From Ailurus styani (Eukaryota; Chordata; Mammalia; Carnivora; Ailuridae), in NCBI GenBank assembly GCA_002007465.1, contig LNAC01001798.1, forward strand, positions 1-64,000: 64,000 nt of DNA, read 5' to 3'. Both the position numbers and the translations under genes were made by a program. Shown piece after piece: positions 24,944-36,560 of this stretch; the first letter of the stretch is position 1, and each line of letters starts with the position of its first letter. The notes beneath the pieces were generated by a model. That model was not told the DNA's origin. It was given only the letters and a program-made list of their open reading frames with translations, and searched no databases.

Positions 24944-26488
24944 CCATATGTTGCATTTCTTTACACCAATAATGAAGCAGCAGAAAGAGAAATGAAGGAG
25001 TCAGTTTCATTTACAATTGCACCAAAAACCATAAGATAACTAGGAATAAACCAAGAGGTAAAAGATCTGTATTCCAGAAATTATAAAATACTTATGAAAG
25101 AAATTGAAGATGAAACAAAGAAATGGAAAAACTTTCCATGATCATGGATTTGAAGAACAAATATTGTTAAAAAGCCTATCCTACTATCTAAAGCTATCTA
25201 CACATTTAATGCAACCCTTATCAAAATACAACCAGTATATTTCACAGAGCTAGAGCAAACAATACAAAAGTTTGTATGGCAGCATAAAAGACCCCAAATA
25301 GGGAAAGCAATTTTGAAAAAGAAAAGCAAAACCAGAGGCATGACAATTCCACACTTCACGGTATATTACAAAGGTGCAGTCATCAAGACATTTTAGTACC
25401 ACCATAAAAACAGATACATAAATCAATGGAACAGAATAGAGAAGCTAGAAATGGACTCACAACTATATGGTCAATTAATCTTTGACAAAGCAGGAAGGAA
25501 AATACCCAGTGGAAAAAAGACAGTCTCTTCAACCAATGGTGTTGGAAAAACAGGAGAGCAACATACAAATGAATGAAACTGGACCACTTTCTTATATCAT
25601 ACACAAATAAATTTAAAATGGATAAAGATCTAATTGTGATAAGAAACCATCAAAATCCTAGAGAAGAACACAAGGAGTAACCACTTTCACAACAGCCTTA
25701 GGAACTTCCGGCTAGTACATCTCTTAAGACAAGGGAAACAAAAGCGAAAATGAAATACTGGGACTTCATCAAGATAAAAACTCTAGCACAGTGAAGGAAA
25801 TAATCAAGGAAACTAAAAGGCAACCTTCAGAATTTAAGAAGATATTTGCAAATAACATATCTGATAAAGGGTTAGTATCCAAAATATGTTAAGAACTTAT
25901 AAACTCAACACTCATAAAATAAAATGATTAATCCAATTTAAAAATGGGCAAAAGACATGAATATTTTTCCAAAGAATTACCGATGGGTTACAGACATATG
26001 AAAAGATGCTTAATATCACCCATCATCAGGGAAACACAACTCAAAACTACAATGATATATCACTTGACACCTGTCAGAATGGCTAAAATTAACAGAGGCA
26101 ACAACAGATGTTGGTTAGGACATGGAGAAAGGTAAACCCTCTTATACTGTTGGCGGGGATGCAAACTGGTGTAGCCACTCTGGAAAATAGTATGGAGGTT
26201 CGTCAAAAAATGAAAAAAATAGAACTACCCTATGAACCAGCAATTGCACTACTAGGTATTTTACCAGAAGGATGAAAAAGAAAAAAAAAAACTGATTTGA
26301 AGGGATACATGCATACCAATGTTTACAGCAGCATATTAACAATAGGCAAATCATGGAAAGAGCCCAAATGTCCATCGACTGATGAATGGATAAATAAGAA
26401 GTGGTATGTGTATGTATATATATATACATACACATACACAATAGAATATTACTCAGCATCAAAAAGAATGAAATCTTGCCATTTGTAA

Positions 26489-26535
26489 CACATTCCCTCT
26501 CTCTAAAATAAATATTTTTTAATTAAAAAATAATA
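26489..26535 (+). mobile_element. Orphan SINE tail joined to truncated L1
   Basis: Immediately after the L1 breaks off, ctctctctaaaataaatatt and an A-rich run look like the last 30-40 bases of a CAN-SINE. A deletion joining an L1 3' UTR to a SINE tail would explain both truncations. Confidence 0.45.
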
Positions 26536-26639
26536 AAATATAGAGAATTGCAGAGTAGGAAAAAAGGCATATGTGTTGTCTAAAAAAACACTTAAATATA
26601 CAATGACATAGATATGTTGAAAAGCACATAAATTGACAT

Positions 26640-26980
26640 TAAAGAAATATGACTATTTGCAGATGATATGATTATGTAAAAAAAACAAGAAATCTGTAAA
26701 ATAAAGCCTTTTGAAATAGCAATTAACTTCTGAAGTTTTAAAAAATACATAGTCAACACAAATAAGTTGCTTGTGGATATCAAAATTAAGACATGATACC
26801 ATTTACAATAACTTCAACAAAAGTTAAAAGAAATCTAAGAAAACCTAAATAAATGGAGATACCTGTTAGGTTTGTGAACTGGGAAGACTCAACATAGCAA
26901 AGAGGTTAGTGTTCCCTTTATTATTTACAGGTTTAATGAAATTTTAATGAACACCCCACAAGAACTTTTCATGGCAAAAT
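26640..26980 (+). mobile_element. Old L1 ORF2 fragment (RT region)
   Basis: gactatttgcagatgatatg (26651-26670) is the RT active-site region encoding F-A-D-D. Downstream, gacatgataccatttacaat and actgggaagactcaacatag match later ORF2. Strongly decayed. Confidence 0.7.
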
Positions 26981-27664
26981 GCTTTTTTTATATTAATCTT
27001 CATTATTTTGTTTTGAGTGCACATGTGAGGTTTCTGAATCAGAGCAGATTTTTTTATTATTTACTTTATAGCCAATAAAAATTGTGTCATTAGGTTCTGC
27101 CTCAGTTCTTACATTTACACCAATATGATGGGCACCAAGTCAAATATTCTCTACATACATAATCTGATTTGTAGGCAAGGAAAAGAAAAAATTAATTTTT
27201 GTACTTATAATCAGAAAAAAAGTAGGCAGCTGTCTCCTTCTACCCATCATAGAGAGTCTTTCTTGGAAATTTCCACTCTAATACTTTGGAATTTAAATAA
27301 TCCTCTCCAGGGAAAGAAAAAGACCACTGTCTTAGGCTTTATAATCCAAAAATGACTTATTTTTCCTTCAAGTGTAAAAACATACCTCTACAAACAGGTA
27401 AATCTCTGTGGAGTTTTCAATATTTATAAAATTGTAAGTTAACTTCTGCTTGCTCTTCTAACACAGCTTCCAAGTTTCAGTAAAATTTCTTCTAGGCCCT
27501 ATTTAAAAACATAAAGATATTTTCTCTATGATCTACATTATTTCACAGTAGAAAATAAATATGCCTCCCAATAATAACCCAGGCCCAGATAGAGTTGACA
27601 TCTTACAAATACGCACAGAATGATGAATTCACATGACATGCAAGTTTAATATAAAAATTGGGAA
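26981..27664. other. Unique sequence, nothing recognised
   Basis: No repeat signature or plausible gene. Small open frame 27125-27355 has no recognisable content. Confidence 0.4.
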
Positions 27665-27810
27665 GAGGAGCTTCTGGGTGGCTTAGTTGGTTAAGCGTCT
27701 GCCTTAGGTTCAGGTAATAATACCAGGGTCCTGGGATGGAGCCATATCGGACTCCCTGCTCAGTGGGGAATCTGATTCTTCTCTTCCTCTGCCCCTCCCC
27801 ACTGCTTGGT

Positions 27811-27855
<45 letters not shown>

Positions 27856-27900
27856 CACTTTCAAATAAATAGGTAAAATCTTTTAAAAATTAAAAAAAAA
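27665..27900 (+). mobile_element. CAN-SINE, older, with expanded (CT)n
   Basis: Head cttctgggtggcttagttgg, older-type middle, then about 20 CT units (27812-27853) in the CT-rich region and tail aaataaataggtaaaatctt with poly-A. Approximate flanking duplication aaaattggga/aaatttggaa. Confidence 0.93.
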
Positions 27901-28009
27901 ATTTGGAAAAAAATGAAGCTCCAGCTCATCTTATAAAGTTCATGTAACTATTGAAAAAAATAATTAGTACAACACAAAAGAATGAAACAGAATGAGATTG
28001 AGAGAATTA

Positions 28010-28300
28010 AAGGTCAGTTTTAATTATCGATTTAGTTGTAAAAACTTTTAAATAAGATATTAGCTAGCATAATTTTATGCTATTTTAAAATAATCTACGA
28101 TTGTAAAGTATTTATTACACAAATTTAAAAGTGGTTCAATAGTAGTAAATCAATGTAATTCACCACATTCACAGATGAAAGGAGCAATATCAACATCACA
28201 TAGTATGATCATCTCAACGATTGCAGAAATTTTTTCATACTTTTGAATTGCTAATAATCACCTAAAAATCTCTTGGGAAACAAAAGGTAGAAGGGAACTT
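28010..28300 (+). mobile_element. Old L1 ORF2 fragment (RT region)
   Basis: Diverged match to the RT upstream block: aatcaatgtaattcaccaca (28149-28168), cagatgaaaggagcaatatc, atgatcatctcaacgattgc. The usual AEKAF segment is decayed. No open frame. Confidence 0.65.
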
Positions 28301-28695
28301 AAATTAAGAAATTCCATGAAGAGCTTTAGGTGTTATTTCCCTATGATCAATAAAGTAAGAGTGATACTTATGAAGAGGATCACAAACTTGAGGTGTTGTC
28401 AGTGTTCTAAAATGAGAGGCCAACACATTTTCTTAAAGAGCCAAATAGTAAAAATTTTACTCTTTAGGGGCCAAGAGACAAAACTGAGAATATCATGTAA
28501 GACTGTATATAATCATTTCATATGTGTCCATTAAAAATGCAAAGAAATATATTATTTCCAAGGCCTGAAAGGAAAAAAAAAGTAACTGGCCAGTTATGTG
28601 CCATGATCATACTTTGCCAATACTTCAAAGAAAAGAAAGAAAAAGGTAAAATTAAGGAAATAAACACCATATGACATGATAACTTTGCTACTTTT

Positions 28696-29115
28696 TGTTG
28701 TAGGGTTGCCCAAGGCAATGGTCAGGAAAGAATTCTTCAGATGTTGTATGGTGCAACTCAACAAGTTTATTTAAGGAGCAGGGGGACAGGACCCATGGGG
28801 AAAAATAACTACCCTTTTGCTGTATGAAGCTGGTGGTTATATGCTTAGTGCTCAAGGGTGAAGGGAGTGCAGGGAGTATCAGATCATAAATGCCCTTTTT
28901 GAATTTCTACTCATAAGACTACTTTTGCAATGTTTCTCTTGTGCATGTCATTGTTTGATATTAAATATCAGTGAGATATACAGGCTTTTATGAGACCCTT
29001 TAAGAATGTAGAAACCAGCACATATTTCATTCTTATTGGAAATTTGCAGGCTATAGGTCAGCCTTCTGGGCTAAAGGTGAACATCCTTTTGTTTCTATCC
29101 CTGACTTTGACACAG
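28696..29115 (-). mobile_element. Probable solo LTR of an endogenous retrovirus-like element, antisense
   Basis: Read on the minus strand, the last 80 bases look like R-U5. A polyadenylation signal AATAAA (complement tttatt at 28766-28771) is followed by cttgttgagttgcacc, and the end is ccctacaaca, a proper ...CA terminus at 28696. The other end near 29115 is less certain. No internal retroviral coding region lies on either side, so it would be a solo LTR. Confidence 0.6.
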
Positions 29116-31644
29116 ACACTATACATAAAACCTTATTTCATGTATATTTTTTCTTTAATCTTATATAGGCTTACACATTGTTGATTTGATAGTACTTTTA
29201 TAATAATTATAATATAAATTATAGCAATAATCTTTTATTCTAATTCCTTAGTAAACATTATAGACCACCTTATTTCACCAAATGAAATTAGAAAATATCA
29301 TATTTTCTGTTACAAACCATCCTTAATTAAGAATTACTTTTATAGAAGATCAAACTCAGTATATTTATTATGTTGATTTTTACCTGCCACAATTCCAGAA
29401 AGACAATTTTATGATTTTGTCACACATAATATTTAGCGTTTCTCATTTTTTTATGATGATTACAATCGTTGGGTCCTTTGAAAATAACGAAGCACTACTT
29501 AAATATATAGTAAAAAATAATAAATCCCTGAATAAATACTTAGTACAGTTGTGTTTCCATCTGAGGATAAAGCCTCAAATGAACTACTTAAAATAAAGTG
29601 CCTCATTTTCCTTTGCACTGAGTGAAGCAAATAGCCTCAATTGAGCTCATTTGATGAAAAGTCCTTACGACACTTCACTTAAATTTTTTACTCCACTCAG
29701 ACTAATCACCTAGTGATTTTTTTTCATTTGTCTATGGTTGACATATTCAAGAATACATTAGGAGAAAATTCATTTACAGACTCTGGATAATAAACAATTG
29801 TCCTTTAATCTGAGAAATTTTATAATTAAAAAATAACATCCATATGATCCAATAGACAAAAGACTGTGTAAGAGACTGGATTTTCCCTCTGATTGATGGG
29901 AATAGAGAGAGTGCTGCCTTTGCATTCTCATCTCGGATGACAACTCGCTGATCTTCTGTAACATTCCACTGGCAGCCTGCCTCCTAATTCCATCAAATGG
30001 CAGACATGACAACAGCAAACAATTACAGAGAGATAATTTCTATCATATGGAGCTATTTTTATTGGTTTATTAAATTAGCTTCATCTAAATGTACAATCTG
30101 TTTCAATTTTTATTTAAAGCTGCATTCATTTAAATCTGTCTTATACCTGTACATGCATATGTGAGTCTGTCAGAGTTGGGTGTTTTGCTTTTATAGGACA
30201 ACTTCATTAAAAATGACAACAGCAACATTTTAGCTGACTGGAGAGATTTTTATTCTTAGTATATAGACCAGTCATTTGACTTGTGAAATTGGTTTCAAAA
30301 GGCTTGCAGCAAAATGGCTTTGACAAGATGTTACACTGTGAAATGTGAGTGACAAGATGAATCTCAGTGAATAGTGCAAAGAAAGATGACGTAAATTAAT
30401 TTCAAAATAACAACTTGTTTCTGCTGATAGAGGGAAAAGAACATTGATTGTAACAGGACTGGCAATGATAGTCCTGAGGCTTTACGAATATAGAAATAAC
30501 CAGTGGAGGAGAATTTTAGATTTCAGTTTTCATAGGCAGAATCACTAAAGTAATGAGGAGAAAAGATTCAGAAAAATACAGGCAAAATGTTCATTCAGAT
30601 TAAGACCAGAACATTTGAATTCTCTTATGAACCTCTAAATCTCCCAAGAGGTAAAAAAACAAGTTGGAACTCACTGAGACTGCAGCATAGCTTCCTTTAG
30701 ATGTGTTACAAGAGTGTTCAACTTGGTAACTATTCATTAAGTTGCACATGTATGAATTACATGCTTTTTTGTACATATGCTGCATTTCACAGTTTTTCAA
30801 CCCATTTATTTTTCTCTTGCCCTCAGGTGCCAACTCAGTACTAAAACTTCCTTCAAATTTCTCTGCTTCTTATCTAACTCCAGAATCTCAAAAGCTAAAG
30901 AAATTTATTTCATTTCTTTGCTGGTTCTGTTTATCTGGCCAAAAGAATCAGAAAACAAATAAGATATATATTAATTGACTGATTTCTATGCACAACCAAT
31001 CCTAACACCCTATTGAGGACCTGAGTTTTATTGACCAGGATTTCCTTGTTTTTTTAGAGGTCGGATGAAGTATAGAATATATTTATTGCCTTAAAATTAT
31101 TTCTTAGAAGAGATAGAGAATATTGGGAACAACATTTTGGAATGCCTTGCTTAAAGCAGCTTCTGATTTTATAATTCTTTTCTGGAAATGTCTCAACAAA
31201 TATCAACCGACATCTATATTTGTCAAAGGTAGCTCATCATATTATAAAGGTCCTTAAAACAAAAAGAAAAATAAGAAAGCTACCTTATGCAAGTCACCAG
31301 ACAAGTTGTTCTAAAGGAGATACATAAAAGTGGTCCCTAATTTAGCAATTTGGGTTACCACAGAAGTTAAAATCATGGATGTTAAATTCAAGGACCCATT
31401 GGTTAACTCTGATTTGAAAATTAAATTTTTGTGACCATGGAAGAATTATTTGCCTTCTCTAGTAAGATCCTAGTTATGATATAATATTATAACCATCAAG
31501 TCTTCCAAAAGGGCCTTAGCCTGACTAAAGTGTAGACTGTCTTTTTTTCCTAACTCTTGGCCCCTGACCTTTCCCTTAGAGCATTTACTGTAAAAAAGTT
31601 AAAACTGTAAATTCTTTCTCCACCCATTTGAAATATAAAATTTT
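29116..31644. other. Repeat-poor unique block
   Basis: About 2.5 kb with no recognisable SINE, LINE or LTR. The part 29900-30180 has more balanced composition with CpGs (ctcggatgacaactcgctga) and homeodomain-like cores (caattaca, taaattag). No credible exon: the small open frames at 29770-30018 and 30742-30978 lack recognisable domains. Confidence 0.5.
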
Positions 31645-32229
31645 ACTCAACTCTTTAGCAGTTGACAGACACTTAGGTTGTTTCCATATATTGACTATTA
31701 TGAATAATGCTGTAATATATACAGAAGTAAATATATCACTTTGAGATCCTTTTTCATTTCTTTTAAATATAACTCAGAAGTGAGATAGCTTGATCATATA
31801 ATAGCTCTACTTTTAACTTTTGAGGAAACTCCATACATTTTCCATAGTGGCTGTACAAATTTACATTCCCACCAAGACACAAGGTTTCCCTTTTCTCCAC
31901 ATCTTTGCCAACACTTGTTATCTCTTGTCTTCTTGTTGATAGAGATTCTACCAGTGTGAGTTGCTATCTCATTGTAGTTTTTATTTGCATTTCTCTGTTG
32001 ATAAATGCTATCAAGCATCTTTTCATGTACCTGCTGGCCACTTGTATGTCTTCTTTGGAAAATGTCCATCCAGTTCCTCTACCCATTTTCAATCAGATTC
32101 CTTTTTGTGTGTTTGTTTGTTTGTTTTGTTTTTTTGTTTTGTTTTTGTTTTTGTTTTCCTGTCTTTTATTGAGTTCTATGAGATTTTTATATATGTTGGA
32201 TATTAGTCTTATCTAATAAATTATTTTTA

Positions 32230-32394
32230 GGGCGCCTGGGTGGCTCAGTGGGTTAAAGCCTCTGCCTTCGGCTCAGGTCATGATCTCAGGGTCCTGGGAT
32301 CGAGGTCTGCATCAGGCTCCCTCTCTCTCTGCCTACTTGTGATCTGATCTCTCTCTGTGTCAAATAAATAAATAAAATCTTTAAAAAATTTAAA
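32230..32394 (+). mobile_element. CAN-SINE, young, internally deleted, with 15-bp target duplication
   Basis: Near-consensus head, then the middle jumps from gcatcaggctccct directly to ctctctctgcctacttgtga, skipping about 45 bp. Flanked by aataaattattttta at 32215-32229 and 32395-32409. Inserted into the antisense L1M. Confidence 0.96.
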
Positions 32395-32637
32395 AATAAA
32401 TTATTTTTATATTTCATAGAATGCCTTTCCATTTTGCTGATTGGTTCTTTTGCTGTGCAGAAGATCTTGAGTTCAATGTAGTCTTGTGGATTTTTGTTCA
32501 GTTTCTTGTGTTTTTGGTGTCATATCCAAAAAAATCATTGCCAAGACTGATGTTGAGGAGTTTCTTCCCTAATGTTTTCTTCTAGGAGTTTTATAGTAGC
32601 AGGTCTTATGTTTAAGTCTATGATACATTTTCAGGTT

Positions 32638-32829
32638 TATTTTTTTAAAGATGTATTTACTTATTTGAGAGAAAGACAGTGGGGGGAAGGGCAGATGGAG
32701 AGAGAGAATCCCAAGCAGACTCCACACTGAGCATAGAACCAGACGCTGGTCTCTGTCCCCAGACCCCAACATCATGATATGCTGAGATCAAGAGCTGGTC
32801 AGTTAGCTGATTGATTCACCCAGGCACCC
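32638..32829 (-). mobile_element. CAN-SINE, antisense, older
   Basis: Left end is tail complement (tttttttaaagatgtattta), right end is head complement (attcacccaggcaccctg). Inserted into the same antisense L1M. Confidence 0.9.
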
Positions 32830-33560
32830 TGAGTTATTTTTTGAGCTGTGTATGACAGGGATCCTGTTTCACTCTTTTTTCATTTGGTTATCCAGTTTAT
32901 CCAATAGCATGTTTTGAAGACATTATATTTTACTCATTAACTGTTCATATATTTCTTGTCGTTGAACATATATGGAGGAGTTTATATCTAGTCTCTCCAT
33001 TCTGTCCCATTTGCTCATGTATTTAGTTTAATGCCAATATCATGCCATTTTAATTACTATAGCTCTGCAATATATTTTTAAATCAGTAAGATGTCTCCAG
33101 CTTTGCTCTTCTTTCTCAGAATTGCTTTGGCTATTTGGGGTCTTTTGTACTTCCATACAAATATTTGATACAATATATATTTACTATTATGAAAAATGCC
33201 AGTGGAATTTTGATATTGTGTTGAATATATAGATGGCATTGGATAGTTTGTACATTTAAATAATATTCAATCTTCAGACCAATGAACATGGGATATCTTT
33301 CCATTTGTTTGTATCTTCATCTATTTTATTTATCAAGGTTTTATAGTTTTCATTGTACAGATCTTTCATTTCCTTAATTATATTTAGTCCTAGATATTTT
33401 ATCATTTTTGATGTTATTTTGAATGGAATTGTTGCTTTATTAAATTTTTTCAGATATTTCATGGTTAGTTATAAGAATGTTGCTGATTTCTGTATGTTAA
33501 TTAGATATCCTGCAATTTTACGGAATTTGTTAGTTAGTTCCAACAGGTTCTTCTGCTTGA

Positions 33561-34299
33561 TATAAGCCTCTTGCCAGTTTTACAACCTATCTCAAAGAAC
33601 TAGGAGACATCCCTTTGAAATGTAATAATCAAGGAAGATAGTGTCCCTATCACCAGTCTTTGTGAAAGGGTAGGAGCCTAATTTGAGTGGGTGCCTTGCT
33701 TCAAACTATAAAGCTACCTCGTTTAATGAAAATGCAAGATAAGTTTTTGTTTTTAATTTCTCTTTTCAGTCAGGCCAATTAGTAAACACAAATAACTTAT
33801 GATTCTCCCTTACCCAGGCATTTCAAAACTCTCCCACTCTTTGTTTCAGCCAAGTTATGTTCTTACTGTTTCTGCCCATTGAAGTGGATTCAAATGAATT
33901 CCACCTTTCCTGTTAAACTTTTTCAGGTAAAATTTTTTATTTGAAAATGTTTTAGATGTAAAATCTCATTTAAGGCTCACATCAACCCAGTTACATTGGG
34001 CTTGAGATATGATTATCATTTTTAATACTTTTGTTAATTAAAAGGTTATCTTATATAATTTATTTTTATAAGAGCTATGGGCTTGAGATATGATTATCAT
34101 TTTTAATACTTTTGTTAATTAAAAGGTTATCTTATATGATTTATTTTTGTAAGAGCTATGATTCATATACAGGTAGCCAAACCCTAGAGATTATGCCTTT
34201 AAATACTATTTATATGGTCTTTCTACCTTCATTTCTTTCCATCTGAAAAATGGGTATAATGATATTTACATAACTATGTTTTTTTAAAGAATTAAACAC
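33561..34299. other. Unique sequence containing an 81-bp tandem duplication
   Basis: No repeat family recognised apart from the tandem pair at 33998-34159. Confidence 0.45.
33998..34159. repeat. 81-bp tandem duplication, two units
   Basis: Unit 1 (33998-34078) and unit 2 (34079-34159) are head-to-tail and differ at two positions by my count (tataattt/tatgattt and ttttata/ttttgta). No N lies between them. Confidence 0.93.
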
Positions 34300-34775
34300 T
34301 GCAGACCTTACACCTAAAGGAGCTAGAAAAAGAACAAACAAAACCCCAAACCATCAGAAAAAATAATATAATAAAAATAAATAAATCACAGAAATAAATC
34401 ACATAGACACTAGAAGAACAAGAGAACAGATCAATGAAGAAACCAGGAAATGATTCTTTGAAAATATAAACTAAATTAATAAAAGTATAGCCAAAATTCT
34501 AAAGAGAGAGAGAGAGAGAGAGAAAGAGGAACCAAATAAATGAAATCATAAATGAAAGAGGAGACATAACAAAATCACCACATAAAATAAAATAAAAAAA
34601 ATAATTGTAACAGAATATTTTGAAAACCTATATACTAACAAATTGGATAACTTAGAAGAACTGGATAAATTCCTAGAGACTTATAATCTATCAAAATTGA
34701 AACAAAGAAATAGAAAATTTGAACACACCAATTACCAGCAATGAAATCAAATCAGTAATGAAAAAGCTCCAACAG

Positions 34776-34874
34776 GGCGCCTGGGTGGCTCAGTGGGTTA
34801 ATGCCTCTGCTTTCGGCTCAGGTCATGATCTCAGGGTCCTGGGATCGAGGCCCGTATCAGGCTCCCTGCTCAGC
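34776..34874 (+). mobile_element. CAN-SINE, young, 3' half missing at N join
   Basis: Near-consensus head and middle up to ctccctgctcagc, then a single N (34875) and back into L1. The CT-rich region and tail are missing. The break is at the assembly join, so the loss may be artificial. Confidence 0.92.
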
Positions 34875-35722
34875 NAACAAAAGTCCAGGACCAGATGGCT
34901 TAACAGGCCAATTCTACCAAACACTTAAAGAATAATTAATATCTATTGTTCAGAAACTATCCCAAAAACTTAAAGAGAAGGAGAACTTCCAAATTTGTTT
35001 TATAAGACCAGTATTATCCTGACACCAATACCAGGTAAAGACATAGCAAAAAAGGATAACTACAAACCAATATCTCTGATGAGCATAGATGCAAAATCTT
35101 TAACAAAATATTAACAAACTGAATCCAATAATACATTTAAAAAAGCCATTCATCAAGTCAAGTGGGATTTATTACCAAAGCACAAGGGTGGCTCAATAGT
35201 CATGCATGAATGAATGTGATACATCAATAAAGAAGGATAAAAACCACATGATCATTTCAATAGATGTAGAAAAAGCATTTGACAAAGTACATCATACATT
35301 CATAATAAAAACCCTCAACAAAGTAGGTTTAGTGGGAACAGACCTCAACATAATAACAAGAGTATGATGAAAACACCAGAGCTAACATTATCCTTAATGG
35401 GAAAAAATTGAGAACTTTCCACCTAAGGTCAGGAGGAAGAATGTCCACTCTCACTACTTTTATCCAACATAATAATGAAAGTCCTCACCACAGCAATCAG
35501 AAAAGAAAAAGAAATGAAAAGCATACAAATCAATGAGGGAGAAGTAAAATTCTCACTATTTGCAGATGGCATAAAACTTGAAAGACTCCATCAAAAAAAT
35601 TAGTAGAACTCATAAACAAATTCAGTAAATTTGCAGTATACAAAATCGATTTACAGAAATCTGTTGCATTTCTATATATCAACGATGAAGCAGCAGAAAG
35701 AGATATTAAGAAAATAATCCTA

Positions 35723-35934
35723 GGGCGCCTGGGTGGCTCAGTGGGTTAAGCCTCTGCTTTCGGCTCAGGTCATGATCTCAGCATCCTGGGATCGAGGCCC
35801 GCATCGGGCTCTCTGCTCAGCAGGGAGCCTGCTTCCTCCTCTCCCTGTCTCTCTGCCTGCCTCTCTGCCTACTTGTAATCTCTCTCTCTGTGTCAAATAA
35901 ATAAATAAAATCTTTAAAAAAAAAAAAAAAAGAA
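35723..35934 (+). mobile_element. CAN-SINE, young, complete, 15-bp target duplication
   Basis: Head gggcgcctgggtggctcag, complete middle and CT-rich region, tail aaataaataaataaaatctt then poly-A. Flanked by aagaaaataatccta at 35708-35722 and 35935-35949. Confidence 0.98.
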
Positions 35935-36362
35935 AAGAAAATAATCCTATTTACAATTGCACCAAAAAAAAGAAAACAAAACAAAAAACAAACACAAACA
36001 AACAAAAAAAACAACCTAGGAACAAATTTAACCAAAGAGGTGAAAGACCTATATGCTGAAAACTATAAAACACTGAGGAAAAAAAAATTGAAGATCACAC
36101 AAAGAAATGGAAAGACATTCCATGCTCGTAGGTTAGAAGAATAAATATTGTTTACAAATTTAATACAATGCAATCTCTATCAAAATATCAATAGCATTTG
36201 TCACAGAACTAGAACAAACAACCTTAAAATTTGTATAGATTCACAAAAGACCCTGAATGGCCAAAGTAATCTTTTAAAAGAAAAGCAGAGCTGGAGGCAT
36301 CAAAATTCTAGACTTCAAGTTTTGTTACAAAGCTGTAGTGATCTTAACAGTATGTTACAGGC

Positions 36363-36560
36363 GGGCGCCTGGGTGGCTCAGTGGGTTAAAGCCTCTGCTT
36401 TCGGCTCGGGTCATGGTCTCAGGGGCCTGGGATCGAGGCCCGCATCGGGCTCCCTGCTCAGCGAGGAGCCTGCTTCCCCACCTCTCTCTCTGCCTGCCTC
36501 TCTGACTCCTTGTGATCTCTCTCCCTCTGTGAAATAAATAAATAAAATCTTTAAAAAAAA
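36363..36560 (+). mobile_element. CAN-SINE, young
   Basis: Near-consensus head to tail (aaataaataaataaaatctt plus A-run). The 5' flank tatgttacaggc (36351-36362) reappears at 36581-36592. It is separated from the tail by a 19-bp unexplained stretch and the single N at 36579. Confidence 0.95.

Larger units (their letters stand above)
22475..25850 (+). pseudogene. L1 ORF2 remnant (endonuclease and reverse transcriptase)
   Basis: Translation from the ATG at 22475 begins MALNSYLSIINLNVNGLNTP and continues to an EIH motif, keeping the catalytic Glu of the apurinic-endonuclease-like fold (usual QETH). The frame is lost after 22693. The RT region has an open piece at 24249-24470 with [15 protein letters not shown]. 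The active-site box at 24646-24657 still reads F-A-D-D. Microsatellite expansion at 23945-24068 and a SINE at 24776 interrupt RT. Not translatable as one protein. Confidence 0.9.
20413..26487 (+). mobile_element. Near full-length L1 LINE, dead, 3' end lost
   Basis: Starts with a carnivore L1 5' UTR (tagatagtggagtagcagaa). It continues through ORF1 (about 21600-22180) and ORF2 from the ATG at 22475, and reaches the 3' UTR before stopping at about 26487 in the middle of gaatgaaatcttgccattt. Contains a SINE (24776-24943) and an expanded (AAC)n/(AAAG)n stretch. Many stops and frameshifts. The 3' UTR end and A-tail are missing, so the 3' side has been deleted after insertion. Confidence 0.95.
31645..33560 (-). 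mobile_element. Old L1M LINE, antisense, 3' part of ORF2 and 3' UTR start
   Basis: The plus strand reads the complement of late ORF2: ttccatagtggctgtacaaa, attcccaccaagac, cttttgctgtgcagaag (complement of the LCT/SFCTAKE region), and finally gatattttatcatttttgat near 33395. The minus-strand open piece 33274-33462 (KYLGLNIIKEMKDLYNENYK) is the ORF2 region encoding YLGI-type residues. Two SINEs are inserted. Non-functional. Confidence 0.88.
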
